Part shown: positions 9,036 to 17,185 of the stretch, in pieces
How the letters are laid out: each line of letters starts with the position of its first letter
Position numbering within the stretch: position 1 is the first letter of the stretch
DNA from: Chryseobacterium sp. StRB126
Lineage (GTDB): Bacteria; Bacteroidota; Bacteroidia; Flavobacteriales; Weeksellaceae
Length of the DNA: 64,000 nt
NCBI RefSeq assembly: GCF_000829375.1
Contig: NZ_AP014624.1
Location: 4,030,001-4,094,000, forward strand
Reading direction: 5' to 3'
Made by a program: the position numbers and the translations under genes
Notes under the pieces: generated by a model
Databases searched by the model: none
The model's input: only the letters and a program-made list of their open reading frames with translations
What the model was told of the DNA's origin: nothing

Positions 9036-10943
9036 TTAATGGGAATTAGATTTTTCACCTCCATTATTATATACTGTCTTTTGAGAATACTTTTTAATAT
9101 TACCTTCTGACTGAACTTCCATATCTTGAGTACTGTATTCCTTTCTGTCTTTTTTTGATTCAGATATTACATCTCCATCAATCATTTCCATCAATTTGCC
9201 TGTTATGAAATGGCTTGCATTTCCTGCTATCGAGCTTGTATAATTGATGCCTACTGTTTGAGTATAGTTCAATGTGGCAGAGGTCATAATATTAGTACCT
9301 GCTATTACACTTACGTTTTGTCCTGCATTAATGCTTACATTTTCTCCAGCATTAAAAGTCATATTCTTAGGTGCAGTCACTGAAATATTTCCCTGCCCAT
9401 CCATAAAATAAGTATTACCACTTGGATCAATAATATTTACACTACCTTCAGCATCATTCATCAAAATACGGATTCCGCTTCTGGTTTGAATAGATTTAAG
9501 GTGATTATTGACTCCACCTCCTAATGCAACATTTCCATGGAACATTCCGCCCATGGCAAAAGGGAAATCTGGATTGTGATATTCAAAACCTACCATCACT
9601 TGATCTCCAATTTCAGGAATTGCTACAAATCCTCTGTTCTGACTTATTGCATCTGTTCCTCCTGCATCAGGACTCATCATCCTGATAAAGCTTGTTGTAT
9701 CATTCAATTGCCAATCAAATTGTACTTGTATTCTTCCTTGGTTTAAAGGATCAACATTGGAGATAACGGTTGCTACTTGTGGTTCAGCTTTAGGCATTTC
9801 AAAATTAGGCTTCGGCATAAAACCTGTTCCTTCGGCAATCGCTTCAAAGCTTCCTGTATAATATCCTCTTGCATCAACTTCATGACTTACTTCTGTAATC
9901 ATTAAAGTAGTAAAATGGGAGGTTTTATTGCTGTCTGGCTTTCTCATGGCTAAATCAGCTACACAACCAATATAAAGAAAAGGAACTGTTGTTTCTCCTG
10001 AAACTGTAAAAACATCTACTGCTTTACTCCCTCTTGCACTCTTTTGGGAATCATCTACATCACGAAACATATTGGCATTAATGGGAGTAGGGGTTAATGA
10101 ACGGGTTTTAAAGATAGTATCATTCAATTCATAAGCTTTGGATGATAACTCTCCTAAATGCTTAATACGATTGTCAACACCCAACATTTTTGTATGGCTA
10201 CTACTATTGTAACCAAAATATTCAGGTTTTGTGTGGACTGCTTTCAGTTCAATAGTAACATCATTTACGTTACTCCCATCAATAAGTTTAATAGATTTTT
10301 CATTAGGTGGAAGTTTTCCAAAATGTAGCACTTCTCCATCATAATAAAATTGTTCTCCGTAAGCTTCTGCAATTCTTGCAAGGTAGTTATAATGGGTCTC
10401 ACAATATTGTGCACTGTAATTGATATAACTGTTATTTTGAGCATCTACCCTGAAATCAAAATCATTCGTCCCCAATGCTTCCTTTATAATCCTATCTGCA
10501 ATAATGGAAGTATTTACAGATTGATCTCCTCCAAAACTTTGAGTATGTGGTGCAGAATCCATCAGAATGGTTGGACTGTAACCTTTAAGTACAATATTTC
10601 CCAAACTCATTTTTTCCTTGCTGAATGATACATTTGTAATAATTCCTACGAATGTTCTCTCTGGATTTTCATGCTCCGGATCTTTGTATTTGAAGGTTAC
10701 AGTCAATCGTTTTCCCATAAACTGTTGTGCCTGTTCAACATTGTAGTTTTGGATTTCATTCAAAGAATCATGAGCAAGGATAAGCTCAAAACGATGATGT
10801 GTTTTAGCACTCTGCTGTAAACGGAAATGTTTAAAATGATTAATGAGTTTTCCACCAGCTATTATATCAAGTTTAATTACTCGATTGATCCCCGAAATAT
10901 GGTTCTCGGAAATCTTCTCTGAATTTGAGATATTTTTTTTCAT
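9036..10943 (-). CDS. vgrG: Type VI secretion spike protein VgrG
   Basis: 635 aa from the chosen start (MKKNISNSEK, ATG 10941-10943; an in-frame ATG 54 bp upstream gives 653 aa but adds an unlikely N-terminus). The first 370 residues have the gp27-like fold signature (KLDIIAGGKLINHFKHFRLQ, FVGIITNVSFS, YNYLARIAEAYGEQFYYDG). Around residues 385-480 is the gp5-like OB domain (VISNVDPLNQGRIQVQFDW, then FVAIPEIGDQVMVGFEYHNP). From about 490 a beta-helical needle follows, with repeats such as NMTFNAGENVSINAGQNVSV. The C-terminus is a short polar tail with no fused toxin. Bacteroidota use a divergent type VI system; no sheath, tube or baseplate genes are in the window, so this is an orphan vgrG island whose machinery lies elsewhere. 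It heads the effector and lipoprotein operon. Confidence 0.9.
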   Translation of the reverse strand: MKKNISNSEKISENHISGINRVIKLDIIAGGKLINHFKHFRLQQSAKTHHRFELILAHDSLNEIQNYNVEQAQQFMGKRLTVTFKYKDPEHENPERTFVGIITNVSFSKEKMSLGNIVLKGYSPTILMDSAPHTQSFGGDQSVNTSIIADRIIKEALGTNDFDFRVDAQNNSYINYSAQYCETHYNYLARIAEAYGEQFYYDGEVLHFGKLPPNEKSIKLIDGSNVNDVTIELKAVHTKPEYFGYNSSSHTKMLGVDNRIKHLGELSSKAYELNDTIFKTRSLTPTPINANMFRDVDDSQKSARGSKAVDVFTVSGETTVPFLYIGCVADLAMRKPDSNKTSHFTTLMITEVSHEVDARGYYTGSFEAIAEGTGFMPKPNFEMPKAEPQVATVISNVDPLNQGRIQVQFDWQLNDTTSFIRMMSPDAGGTDAISQNRGFVAIPEIGDQVMVGFEYHNPDFPFAMGGMFHGNVALGGGVNNHLKSIQTRSGIRILMNDAEGSVNIIDPSGNTYFMDGQGNISVTAPKNMTFNAGENVSINAGQNVSVIAGTNIMTSATLNYTQTVGINYTSSIAGNASHFITGKLMEMIDGDVISESKKDRKEYSTQDMEVQSEGNIKKYSQKTVYNNGGEKSNSH

Positions 10944-11094
10944 TCGTGTATGTGTGTTTTTAATTATATCACGAAATGTAGATAAAAACAATGCCAAACT
11001 ATATATTATTTGACATGATTTTAAAAATTGTAGTAGAACTACGATCAGATAAAGGGGGAATAAAATTAAGATATAACTTTACAACGTATGATGT

Positions 11095-11325
11095 TTATAT
11101 CCTACAGTATTGAGCTCTTAATATTTGATAAATATTTTTTATGATTTTTTCTACTTCAGTTTTGAGAATATTACTTAATTTGGAATGGTCATCTATTTGA
11201 TCCAAAGAAATTTCTTCATAAACTCTTAATAAAGTATTAGTAGCTATCTCCCGATCATCTAAAATTCCTTTAATTTCCATTTCTCTTAAATCTAAAACTA
11301 AAGTCCGTTTTGCTGATTCAATCAA
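11095..11325 (-). CDS. Small acidic helical hypothetical protein
   Basis: 76 aa if started at TTG 11325 (ESAKRTLVLDLREMEIKG...). No ATG is available in frame before an upstream stop, so the start is uncertain. The protein is polar and probably helical, ending KIIKNIYQILRAQYCRI, with no family recognised. Its start overlaps the end of the small membrane ORF at 11322-11516, which suggests the two were translated together, possibly as one gene split by a frameshift. It lies 150 bp upstream of vgrG on the same strand. Confidence 0.4.
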   Translation of the reverse strand: MIESAKRTLVLDLREMEIKGILDDREIATNTLLRVYEEISLDQIDDHSKLSNILKTEVEKIIKNIYQILRAQYCRI

Positions 11326-11516
11326 AGTTTCTTTAATCTTGCCTCCCTTTGGCTGTATGACAGTTGATTATCTTTTAGCGTAGTCGTTATAGATGCATTT
11401 ATTTTGTTTTTTGAATTAGCCCAAACAAATAGCAATATCATACCTACTATTATAATCAGTAAAATAGAAACATGTAATAGCCCGTCAATATTAAAGCTCT
11501 TTTGAATTTTCTGAAT
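11322..11516 (-). CDS. Small single-span membrane ORF (start unclear)
   Basis: An open frame of 64 codons on the minus strand reads IQKIQKSFNIDGLLHVSILL, then IIIVGMILLFVWANSKNK, then a polar tail ending SQREARLKKL before TGA. It has one strong membrane span flanked by charged residues, as in a real small membrane protein. No ATG lies upstream; the frame opens just after the topB stop and could begin at an ATT codon or internally at the ATG within the span. It overlaps the next small gene at its 3' end. Given the missing start it may be a remnant, or may form one disrupted gene with the 11095-11325 frame. Confidence 0.35.
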   Translation of the reverse strand: MQKIQKSFNIDGLLHVSILLIIIVGMILLFVWANSKNKINASITTTLKDNQLSYSQREARLKKL

Positions 11517-11518
11517 GA

Positions 11519-13651
11519 TTAGGCAAGCTGAACCTGGAAATCTTCCGTTAAAGAAAGTATTCCTTCTGTTAACCCTTCCGGATGAGCGCTAAATCCTTTC
11601 AGCTTTGATGTTTTTCCTTTTAAAACAAGATCTAAAAGCTGTTTATCAGACAATTTTTTTCCGAAGATTTCAAAAGTAATTTTAAATCCACAGTTTTTAA
11701 AATCAGAGCATCCGACAGCAGTTTTTCCTTTGATGAGGTTGTGTTCGTTGCATTTCGGGCATTTTGTTTCTTCCCAGGACTGAAGTTCTTTTTTCTGTGC
11801 CGGTTCTCTTTTTTTCTTTTCCTTTACTTCTTCTTTCTCTTCGCCCTGCAGGGTAATCACTTTTCCTTTTCCATACACTACTTTATCGGTAAGCTCTGTG
11901 ACCATTTGAATTAGTTCTTCTTTGAAAAGGTTGGCTTCATATTCGCCTTTTTCAATTTTACGAAGTTTAGATTCCCATTCACCGGTCAGTTCTGGGCTTT
12001 TCAGAAGTTCGTCTTCAATGGTATCAATAAGCTGAATTCCTGTTTGGGTAGCAATCAGGTTTTTCCGCTTCTTCTCAATATATTTTCTTTTGAAAAGGGT
12101 TTCGATGATATTCGCACGGGTAGATGGTCTTCCAATCCCGTTATTTTTCAGCATTTCGCGTAATTCTTCATCTTCAACCTGTTTTCCGGCCGTTTCCATT
12201 GCTCTCAGTAAGGTTGCTTCTGTGTAAGGTTTTGGCGGAGTGGTTTTCCCCTGATGAATCATTGGATCGTGTGGTCCGGTTTCTCCTACAATAAATTCAG
12301 GAATGGTTTGTTCCTCCTCTTTTTCTTTCTCCTTATCTTTATCTGTGGTTTCATCCTTAGGTTCTTTGGCATAAACAGCTCTCCATCCTGGTTCCAGGAC
12401 TTGTCTACCGCTGGTTTTGAAAGGAATGGTTCCTACTTTACCTTCCACCAAAGTATTTGAAATTTTACATTCAGGATAAAAAACAGCAATGAAACGTTTG
12501 GCAATCAGATCATAGATCAGTTTTTCTTCCCTGCTCAGATTTTGAGAAGGTGGAATTTCCGTAGGAATGATCGCATGGTGATCGGTTACTTTGGTATCAT
12601 CAAATACTGCTTTTGATTTTGGAATCGGAGCTTCCAGTAAAGGAGCAATTAATTCCTGATACGGATACATTTTTTTCAGAATCCCTTCTATTTTCGGATA
12701 TAAACTGTCTGATAAGTAGGTGGTATCAACACGCGGATAGGTTACGTGCTTCTTTTCATAAAGACTTTGCACGTAATTCAGTGTATTTTCTGCCGAATAT
12801 CCGTATTTTTTATTGGCTTCTACCTGTAATCCGGTCAAATCGAAAAGTCTTGGGTTCTTTTCTTTTCCTTCTTTAATTTCGAAAGAAACGATTTCGAATG
12901 GATTTACTTTAAGGTATTCCAGTCCTTTTTCTGCTCTTTCTAACGTTTTCAGGCGATCAATCGCAGCATTGAAAATTACATCACGGTATTTGGTTTTCAG
13001 CTCCCAATATTCTTCTGTGGTAAAGGCATCAATTTCTTTCTGACGCTGTACCAGCATAGCCAATGTAGGAGTCTGTACCCTTCCAATGGAAAGAACGGCT
13101 TTATTTCCTCCAAATTTCTTGGTAAAAAGCCTTGTGGCATTAATTCCCAATAGCCAATCCCCAATGGCTCTGGCATTTCCGGCCAGATATAGATTTTTAT
13201 AATCTTCGGCTGGTTTAAGGCTTTCAAAACCTTCTTTGATGGCATCTTCCGTTAATGAGGAAATCCATAAACGCTGAACGGGTTTATTGCATTTTGCTTT
13301 CTGTAGTACCCAACGCTGGATTAGTTCTCCCTCTTGCCCGGCATCCCCACAGTTAATGACCTCATCACATTCTTCTACTAATCTTTCAATCACTTTAAAC
13401 TGATTTTCAACCCCTTTATTCGGAATCAGCTTGATACCAAAACTGCTGGGAATAATGGGTAACGAAAATAAATTCCAGGATTTGAATTGTGGGCTGTAAT
13501 CGTGAGGTTCCTTTAGGGTACAAAGATGTCCGAACGTCCATGTTACGCAATAGCCGTTCCCTTCCATATAGCCCTGTTTAGATGTGGTAGCACCTAATAC
13601 TTTGGCGATATCTCTGGCAACACTTGGTTTTTCGGCAATACATAATTTCAT
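11519..13651 (-). CDS. topB: DNA topoisomerase III
   Basis: Type IA topoisomerase, 710 aa from the start chosen here (MKLCIAEKPSVARDIA, ATG 13649-13651); nine residues upstream in frame are not family-like. The N-terminal Toprim region carries the metal-binding acidic residues (AEKPSVA at the start and NCGDAGQEGELIQRW). The DNA-binding core has LSIGRVQTPTLAMLV, and the active-site Tyr lies in HVTYPRVDTTYLSD. Later conserved motifs are DHHAIIPTE and GIGRPSTRANIIE. The C-terminus has one zinc-ribbon-like segment (CPKCNEHNLIKGKTAVGCSD) and a GKKLSDKQLLDLV repeat domain. A lysine/glutamate-rich insertion (DKEKEKEEEQ) lies in the middle. It resolves replication and recombination intermediates. It is full length and not obviously within a mobile element. 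Confidence 0.93.
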   Translation of the reverse strand: MKLCIAEKPSVARDIAKVLGATTSKQGYMEGNGYCVTWTFGHLCTLKEPHDYSPQFKSWNLFSLPIIPSSFGIKLIPNKGVENQFKVIERLVEECDEVINCGDAGQEGELIQRWVLQKAKCNKPVQRLWISSLTEDAIKEGFESLKPAEDYKNLYLAGNARAIGDWLLGINATRLFTKKFGGNKAVLSIGRVQTPTLAMLVQRQKEIDAFTTEEYWELKTKYRDVIFNAAIDRLKTLERAEKGLEYLKVNPFEIVSFEIKEGKEKNPRLFDLTGLQVEANKKYGYSAENTLNYVQSLYEKKHVTYPRVDTTYLSDSLYPKIEGILKKMYPYQELIAPLLEAPIPKSKAVFDDTKVTDHHAIIPTEIPPSQNLSREEKLIYDLIAKRFIAVFYPECKISNTLVEGKVGTIPFKTSGRQVLEPGWRAVYAKEPKDETTDKDKEKEKEEEQTIPEFIVGETGPHDPMIHQGKTTPPKPYTEATLLRAMETAGKQVEDEELREMLKNNGIGRPSTRANIIETLFKRKYIEKKRKNLIATQTGIQLIDTIEDELLKSPELTGEWESKLRKIEKGEYEANLFKEELIQMVTELTDKVVYGKGKVITLQGEEKEEVKEKKKREPAQKKELQSWEETKCPKCNEHNLIKGKTAVGCSDFKNCGFKITFEIFGKKLSDKQLLDLVLKGKTSKLKGFSAHPEGLTEGILSLTEDFQVQLA

Positions 13652-13804
13652 GAACTCGGGTTTAATGAAGGAGTGCAAAAATCGGGATTTTTTTTGGATT
13701 TAGCTAATTTAGTTTAAAGCCGGAAGATGAAAGAAGAAAGTTATGAAGTTCATAAATAGTAACTATTTTTCCCTATTTTCATCATTCCTAAGATGTTTTC
13801 ATGT

Positions 13805-13828
13805 AAAAACCCCCTTAAAAAAAGGGGG
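13805..13828 (-). terminator. Intrinsic terminator for the M17-like gene
   Basis: CCCCC (13810-13814) pairs with GGGGG (13824-13828); on the minus strand the hairpin is followed by a T run (13805-13809). It lies about 30 bp after the stop of the gene at 13860. Confidence 0.75.
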
Positions 13829-13859
13829 CCGAATCAACAATATTAATGAAACTAGTTCA

Positions 13860-14564
13860 TTATTTCTTTTGAGCTTCTGTAATGGCTTCAGAAATTCCTC
13901 CTCCAGCTGTTTCAAAGAAGGAAGGACCAGCCAACAGATATACTTTTTCTAATTTTTTTGTTGTGGAAAGATTATGCTCTTTCAGATAATTCTCGGAACG
14001 GTTGGCCTGTACAATGCCTCTCACTACATTTCCGGCAACTAAAGCTGTTGGGGAGTCTATTCCGGCGTCTTTTAAATCGCTGGCAAAAGCAAAATTTGAA
14101 ACACCTAGCCTCATGGCTTCACGGGCAGCAACCTCTCCTACTGATATCATCAGCTCAGGGGTAAATTTAGTACGATCGCCTAAACCTATCAATAAGAGTT
14201 TTTTTGCAGGCATAGAACCTTTGGGAGATGTAATTAAGATCGTCTCCAAAGAATGCCCCAAAAACTGCCCTGATTTTCTGATATTGGTCAATTCTCCTTT
14301 TAAAGCTTCATCTAAATGTACCAATCCATTCAGATTAGCTGGTAAAGCCGGAGCACTGAAGATATCATTCTCTTTATATTCAAAAACACAGGCTACCTGA
14401 AGCTGGGTATCCGCTGAAGAAGGGCCTTGTACCAATCCTATCATGGAAATTCCATCTACAGAACCCCAGTTTTTGGATGTTCCTATGGCAACTGTCTGCG
14501 CAAATATCAGGTTTGAAAACACTAATACGACAGCTATTATCAATTTGTTTACGGTATTTTTCAT
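13860..14564 (-). CDS. Secreted protein made only of the M17 aminopeptidase N-terminal domain
   Basis: 234 aa with a signal peptide (MKNTVNKLIIAVVLVFSNLIFAQ). The mature part matches the macro-like N-terminal domain of leucyl aminopeptidases (M17): KELLLIGLGDR-type strand (AKKLLLIGLGDRTKFTPE), then VGEVAAREAMRLGVSNFAF and GIVQANRSENYLKEH. The catalytic C-terminal domain, with its zinc ligands and NTDAEGR motif, is absent: the protein ends soon after the linker (LEKVYLLAG...ITEAQKK). It is thus a stand-alone domain exported to the periplasm or outside, perhaps a ligand-binding or regulatory protein. It starts 12 bp after the pirin gene and shares its promoter and operator. The terminator beyond it argues that the short length is real. 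Confidence 0.75.
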   Translation of the reverse strand: MKNTVNKLIIAVVLVFSNLIFAQTVAIGTSKNWGSVDGISMIGLVQGPSSADTQLQVACVFEYKENDIFSAPALPANLNGLVHLDEALKGELTNIRKSGQFLGHSLETILITSPKGSMPAKKLLLIGLGDRTKFTPELMISVGEVAAREAMRLGVSNFAFASDLKDAGIDSPTALVAGNVVRGIVQANRSENYLKEHNLSTTKKLEKVYLLAGPSFFETAGGGISEAITEAQKK

Positions 14565-14576
14565 AGTATTGTTATT

Positions 14577-15452
14577 TTACATCGTCATAGGGACATCCAT
14601 AAGAAGAATTTCAGTATTTTCTTGTATCGTTTTTATATTCAGATTATTGATATCCCATACTCCGAAACCATCTCTTTCTTCTACTTTCTGGCCTTCAATT
14701 TCAGCACTTCCTTTTATGATGAAAGCATAAATCCCATTTCCTTTTTTTCGGATCTGATAATTCACTTCCTTCCCTTGATTAAAAGTTCCCAGATGAAACC
14801 ATGCATCCTGATTAATCCACACTCCTTCATCATCTGCATTAGGTGAAAGGATCTGCTGAAATGTATTATGGCTTTTTGCTTTATCTAAAGTAATCTGATC
14901 ATATCTTGGGGTCACATTTCTTTTTTTCGGATATACCCAGATCTGAAGAAACTTCACCAGTTGATCACTGTTTTTATTGAACTCGCTATGCATGATTCCT
15001 GTTCCGGCACTCATCACCTGGATATCTCCACTTTTGATGATGGCCGTATTTCCCATACTGTCTTTATGCTCCAAATCACCTTCTAAAGGAATACTGATGA
15101 TTTCCATATTATCATGCGGATGGGTTCCGAAACCTCGCCCTGCTTCTACTCTGTCATCATTCAAAACTCTTAATACCCCGAAATGCATTCTTTCCGGATT
15201 ATAGTAATTAGCAAAACTGAAAGTATGTTGGCTCAATAGCCAGCCGTGATCTGCCTTTCCTCGTGAATCTGCTTTATGAATGACAGAATTTTCTTTAATT
15301 TTTGAATCTGTATTGGGTAGATGATTATATCCTATGGGCTCCAGAGGCTCAATCTCATCAATTTCGTTTTCCATCGTATTTCCCAGAGAAGCAGATGCCA
15401 CAAACATTCCTGTTCCAAGTAACCCTTTTTTTAAAAAATCTTTTCTGTCCAT
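14577..15452 (-). CDS. Pirin-family bicupin (quercetinase-like)
   Basis: 291 aa. The N-terminus (MDRKDFLKKGLLGTGMFVASASLG) resembles a twin-arginine or lipoprotein-like leader but has only one Arg, so export is uncertain; many flavobacterial pirins have such a leader. The cupin core is clear: HTFSFANYYNPERMHFGVLRVLNDD, metal-binding GTHPHDNMEIIS, MGN...IKSGDIQVMSAGTGIMHSE, and a C-terminal cupin. The HxH, Glu and later His of the metal site are visible. Pirins such as E. coli YhhW oxidise flavonols like quercetin or act as redox-sensitive metal proteins. It is first gene of a two-gene operon with the M17-like protein, and is preceded by an operator element identical to that before the VOC/hydrolase operon, which suggests induction by quinones or related electrophiles. 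Confidence 0.87.
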   Translation of the reverse strand: MDRKDFLKKGLLGTGMFVASASLGNTMENEIDEIEPLEPIGYNHLPNTDSKIKENSVIHKADSRGKADHGWLLSQHTFSFANYYNPERMHFGVLRVLNDDRVEAGRGFGTHPHDNMEIISIPLEGDLEHKDSMGNTAIIKSGDIQVMSAGTGIMHSEFNKNSDQLVKFLQIWVYPKKRNVTPRYDQITLDKAKSHNTFQQILSPNADDEGVWINQDAWFHLGTFNQGKEVNYQIRKKGNGIYAFIIKGSAEIEGQKVEERDGFGVWDINNLNIKTIQENTEILLMDVPMTM

Positions 15453-15484
15453 ATCTCAACTGTTATTTGTTTGTTTTGGTATGA

Positions 15485-15492
15485 CAAATTTA
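15485..15492 (-). promoter_or_regulatory. -7 box for the pirin operon
   Basis: Minus-strand TAAATTTG, a perfect TAnnTTTG box, 32 bp upstream of the pirin ATG. The shared operator at 15512-15533 covers the expected -33 region. Confidence 0.55.
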
Positions 15493-15511
15493 GATCAATG
15501 AAAGGAGCTAT

Positions 15512-15533
15512 ACATTTAACTAGTTTAATAAAT
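15512..15533. promoter_or_regulatory. Operator element shared with the VOC operon
   Basis: Contains the near-palindrome ATTTAACTAGTTTAAT (15514-15529, one mismatched pair). The 22 bp are identical to 21735-21756, and the flank CCTGAAAAA is also shared with a 1-bp shift. Both copies lie 40-60 bp upstream of a gene start, in the same orientation. Confidence 0.6.
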
Positions 15534-15576
15534 GACCTGAAAAAAAATATTTTTCCTGATGCCATTCTATTTTTAT

Positions 15577-16335
15577 TTAAACCAATTCCATTGCTTTGGC
15601 CAGTCTGTACGCTTCAATTGAATTCTTTACCTGCAGCTTCTGAAGAATATTTTGCCGATGTCTGTTGACCGTGTTTAAGCTGATTTCAAGTGACTCTGCG
15701 ATTTCTTTACTCATTTTTCCATGGGCGATCAGCAACAACACCTCCTTCTCCCTCGCCGATAATACATCTCTATATTTAAATTCATTGTAATACAGCGTAG
15801 TACCATTCATAGAATTAACAATGACCCCATTCTCGTGAAGCAGGGCATTCACATTGTTTCCGGATATACTATAAATACAAAGTGCCAGTCTCGCATTATC
15901 TTCCTCTACAGCATAGAACATCCTGTGCAATACCGTGAGATATTCCGCTGAATGGCTGCGCATCCTGAGGTTAACAACCATATAATAATCCATCCATTCA
16001 GCCATTGGAATCTCTTTCAAAAAATGAAAAAAATAATGTTCCAGAACCAGCTTTTTTCTGACATCTTCAGGGTGTACTTTATTAAGGATCTCATCCTCCC
16101 AGATAGAAGAGATCTCTGTTTCTTCCCCACTACGATCATCCCCGATCATCGAACTCATACCGCCATAGTGAATCACACTTCTTCTGGTTTTAAGGTCTGT
16201 CAAAACACAGATTGCCTTTTCAATTTCAGAATACATTTTTGCAATGGACCGGTACTTTAACCAGATTCCGGAGACCTCTTCATTTTCAAAAGACTGGTTT
16301 AATAACGCTTTATCAAGCTTAGCTTTAATATTCAT
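15577..16335 (-). CDS. LuxR-family transcriptional regulator with PAS-like N-terminus
   Basis: 252 aa. The C-terminal 65 residues are a LuxR/GerE helix-turn-helix: LSAREKEVLLLIAHGKMSKEIAESLEISLNTVNRHRQNILQKL in two adjoining blocks. The first 180 residues look PAS-like: KAICVLTDLKTRRSVIHYGG, WEDEILNKVHPEDVRKKL and later LCIYSISGNN. HPED is the typical PAS loop of this flavobacterial regulator type. No receiver domain and no membrane segment is seen, so it is probably a one-component cytoplasmic regulator. It lies upstream of the pirin operon on the same strand, with a separate pirin promoter between. Its target is not known; the pirin operon is one candidate. Confidence 0.8.
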   Translation of the reverse strand: MNIKAKLDKALLNQSFENEEVSGIWLKYRSIAKMYSEIEKAICVLTDLKTRRSVIHYGGMSSMIGDDRSGEETEISSIWEDEILNKVHPEDVRKKLVLEHYFFHFLKEIPMAEWMDYYMVVNLRMRSHSAEYLTVLHRMFYAVEEDNARLALCIYSISGNNVNALLHENGVIVNSMNGTTLYYNEFKYRDVLSAREKEVLLLIAHGKMSKEIAESLEISLNTVNRHRQNILQKLQVKNSIEAYRLAKAMELV

Positions 16336-16481
16336 GGTATGGTTATTTCTAACTATTGAATTCTGCCTTTGGGGAAATTACCTTTGTAAATATAGATTTT
16401 TTAATGGTCATTCAATGAAACAGGATATCACTTTCAAGCAATAACCTTCTGTTTTATACTAAACTTTATTATACTTTTTTA

Positions 16482-17138
16482 ATGAAAAAATTATTACTAG
16501 CGGCCTCTCTGTCTTTCATGACAGGGTTCCTGCACTATGTCAGAGCACAGCGTTTAGAAAAAATGAATTGGTTCAATGAGCCTGAAAAATGGGAAATAAA
16601 AGACAATTCATTATCGATGTTCGTTACTCCGCAAAGTGACTATTGGCGGATTTCTCATTATGGATTTACAGTGGATGATGCTCCGTTTTATTATTCTACC
16701 TATGGTGGGGAATTTGAAGTTAAAGTCAAAATTACAGGTGATTATAAAGCCCGGTTTGATCAGATGGGTCTGATGCTTCGTACAGATCATCAAAATTATA
16801 TCAAATTTGGAATTGAATATGTAGATGGAAAATATAACTTAAGTACTGTAGTTACCCACACCACAAGTGACTGGAGCGTAATAGAACTTAAAGAAAAGCC
16901 ACAGGCTGTATGGATTAAAGCAATCAGACGTTTGGATGCAGTTGAAATCTTCTATTCTTTTGATGACAAGAATTATATTATGATGAGAAATGCTCATCTG
17001 CAGGACAATACTCCCGTTATGGTAGGCTTAATGGCCGCCTGTCCGGATGGAAACGGTTTCAATGCAAAATTCGAACACTTTCAGATCAAACATCTTCCTG
17101 ATCAGAGAAGGCTGGACTGGCTGAATAAAAATAAATAA
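16482..17138 (+). CDS. Secreted DUF1349 (concanavalin-like) protein
   Basis: 218 aa with a signal peptide (MKKLLLAASLSFMTGFLHYVRAQ). The body fits DUF1349: MNWFNEPEKWEIKDNSLSMF, TDFWR-type DYWRISHYGF, FEVKVKITGDYKARFDQMGLMLR, KFGIEYVDGKYNLSTVVT, and GLMAACPDGNGFNAKFEHF near the end. These proteins adopt a beta-sandwich fold and are often linked to carbohydrate binding; the name 'regulation of enolase' attached to the family is historical. It stands alone between divergent and convergent neighbours and ends at a bidirectional terminator. Confidence 0.8.
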   Translation: MKKLLLAASLSFMTGFLHYVRAQRLEKMNWFNEPEKWEIKDNSLSMFVTPQSDYWRISHYGFTVDDAPFYYSTYGGEFEVKVKITGDYKARFDQMGLMLRTDHQNYIKFGIEYVDGKYNLSTVVTHTTSDWSVIELKEKPQAVWIKAIRRLDAVEIFYSFDDKNYIMMRNAHLQDNTPVMVGLMAACPDGNGFNAKFEHFQIKHLPDQRRLDWLNKNK

Positions 17139-17141
17139 GGT

Positions 17142-17180
17142 CTAACCCTTGTCCAGGTTTAAAACCTGAACAAGGGTTAG
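17142..17180. terminator. Bidirectional intrinsic terminator
   Basis: Arms CTAACCCTTGTCCAGG and CCTGAACAAGGGTTAG (one mismatch) separated by 7 nt, sitting between convergent genes ending at 17138 and 17186. It can serve both. Confidence 0.8.
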
Positions 17181-17185
17181 CATTT

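Noticed and set aside
12254..13245. Several frames inside topB on both strands
   Set aside because: They are shadows of the topB coding sequence.
13845..13861. AATGAAACTAGTTCATT near the M17-like gene stop, as a third copy of the shared operator
   Set aside because: The core ACTAGT is shared, but the flanks differ and it lies at a stop codon rather than a promoter.
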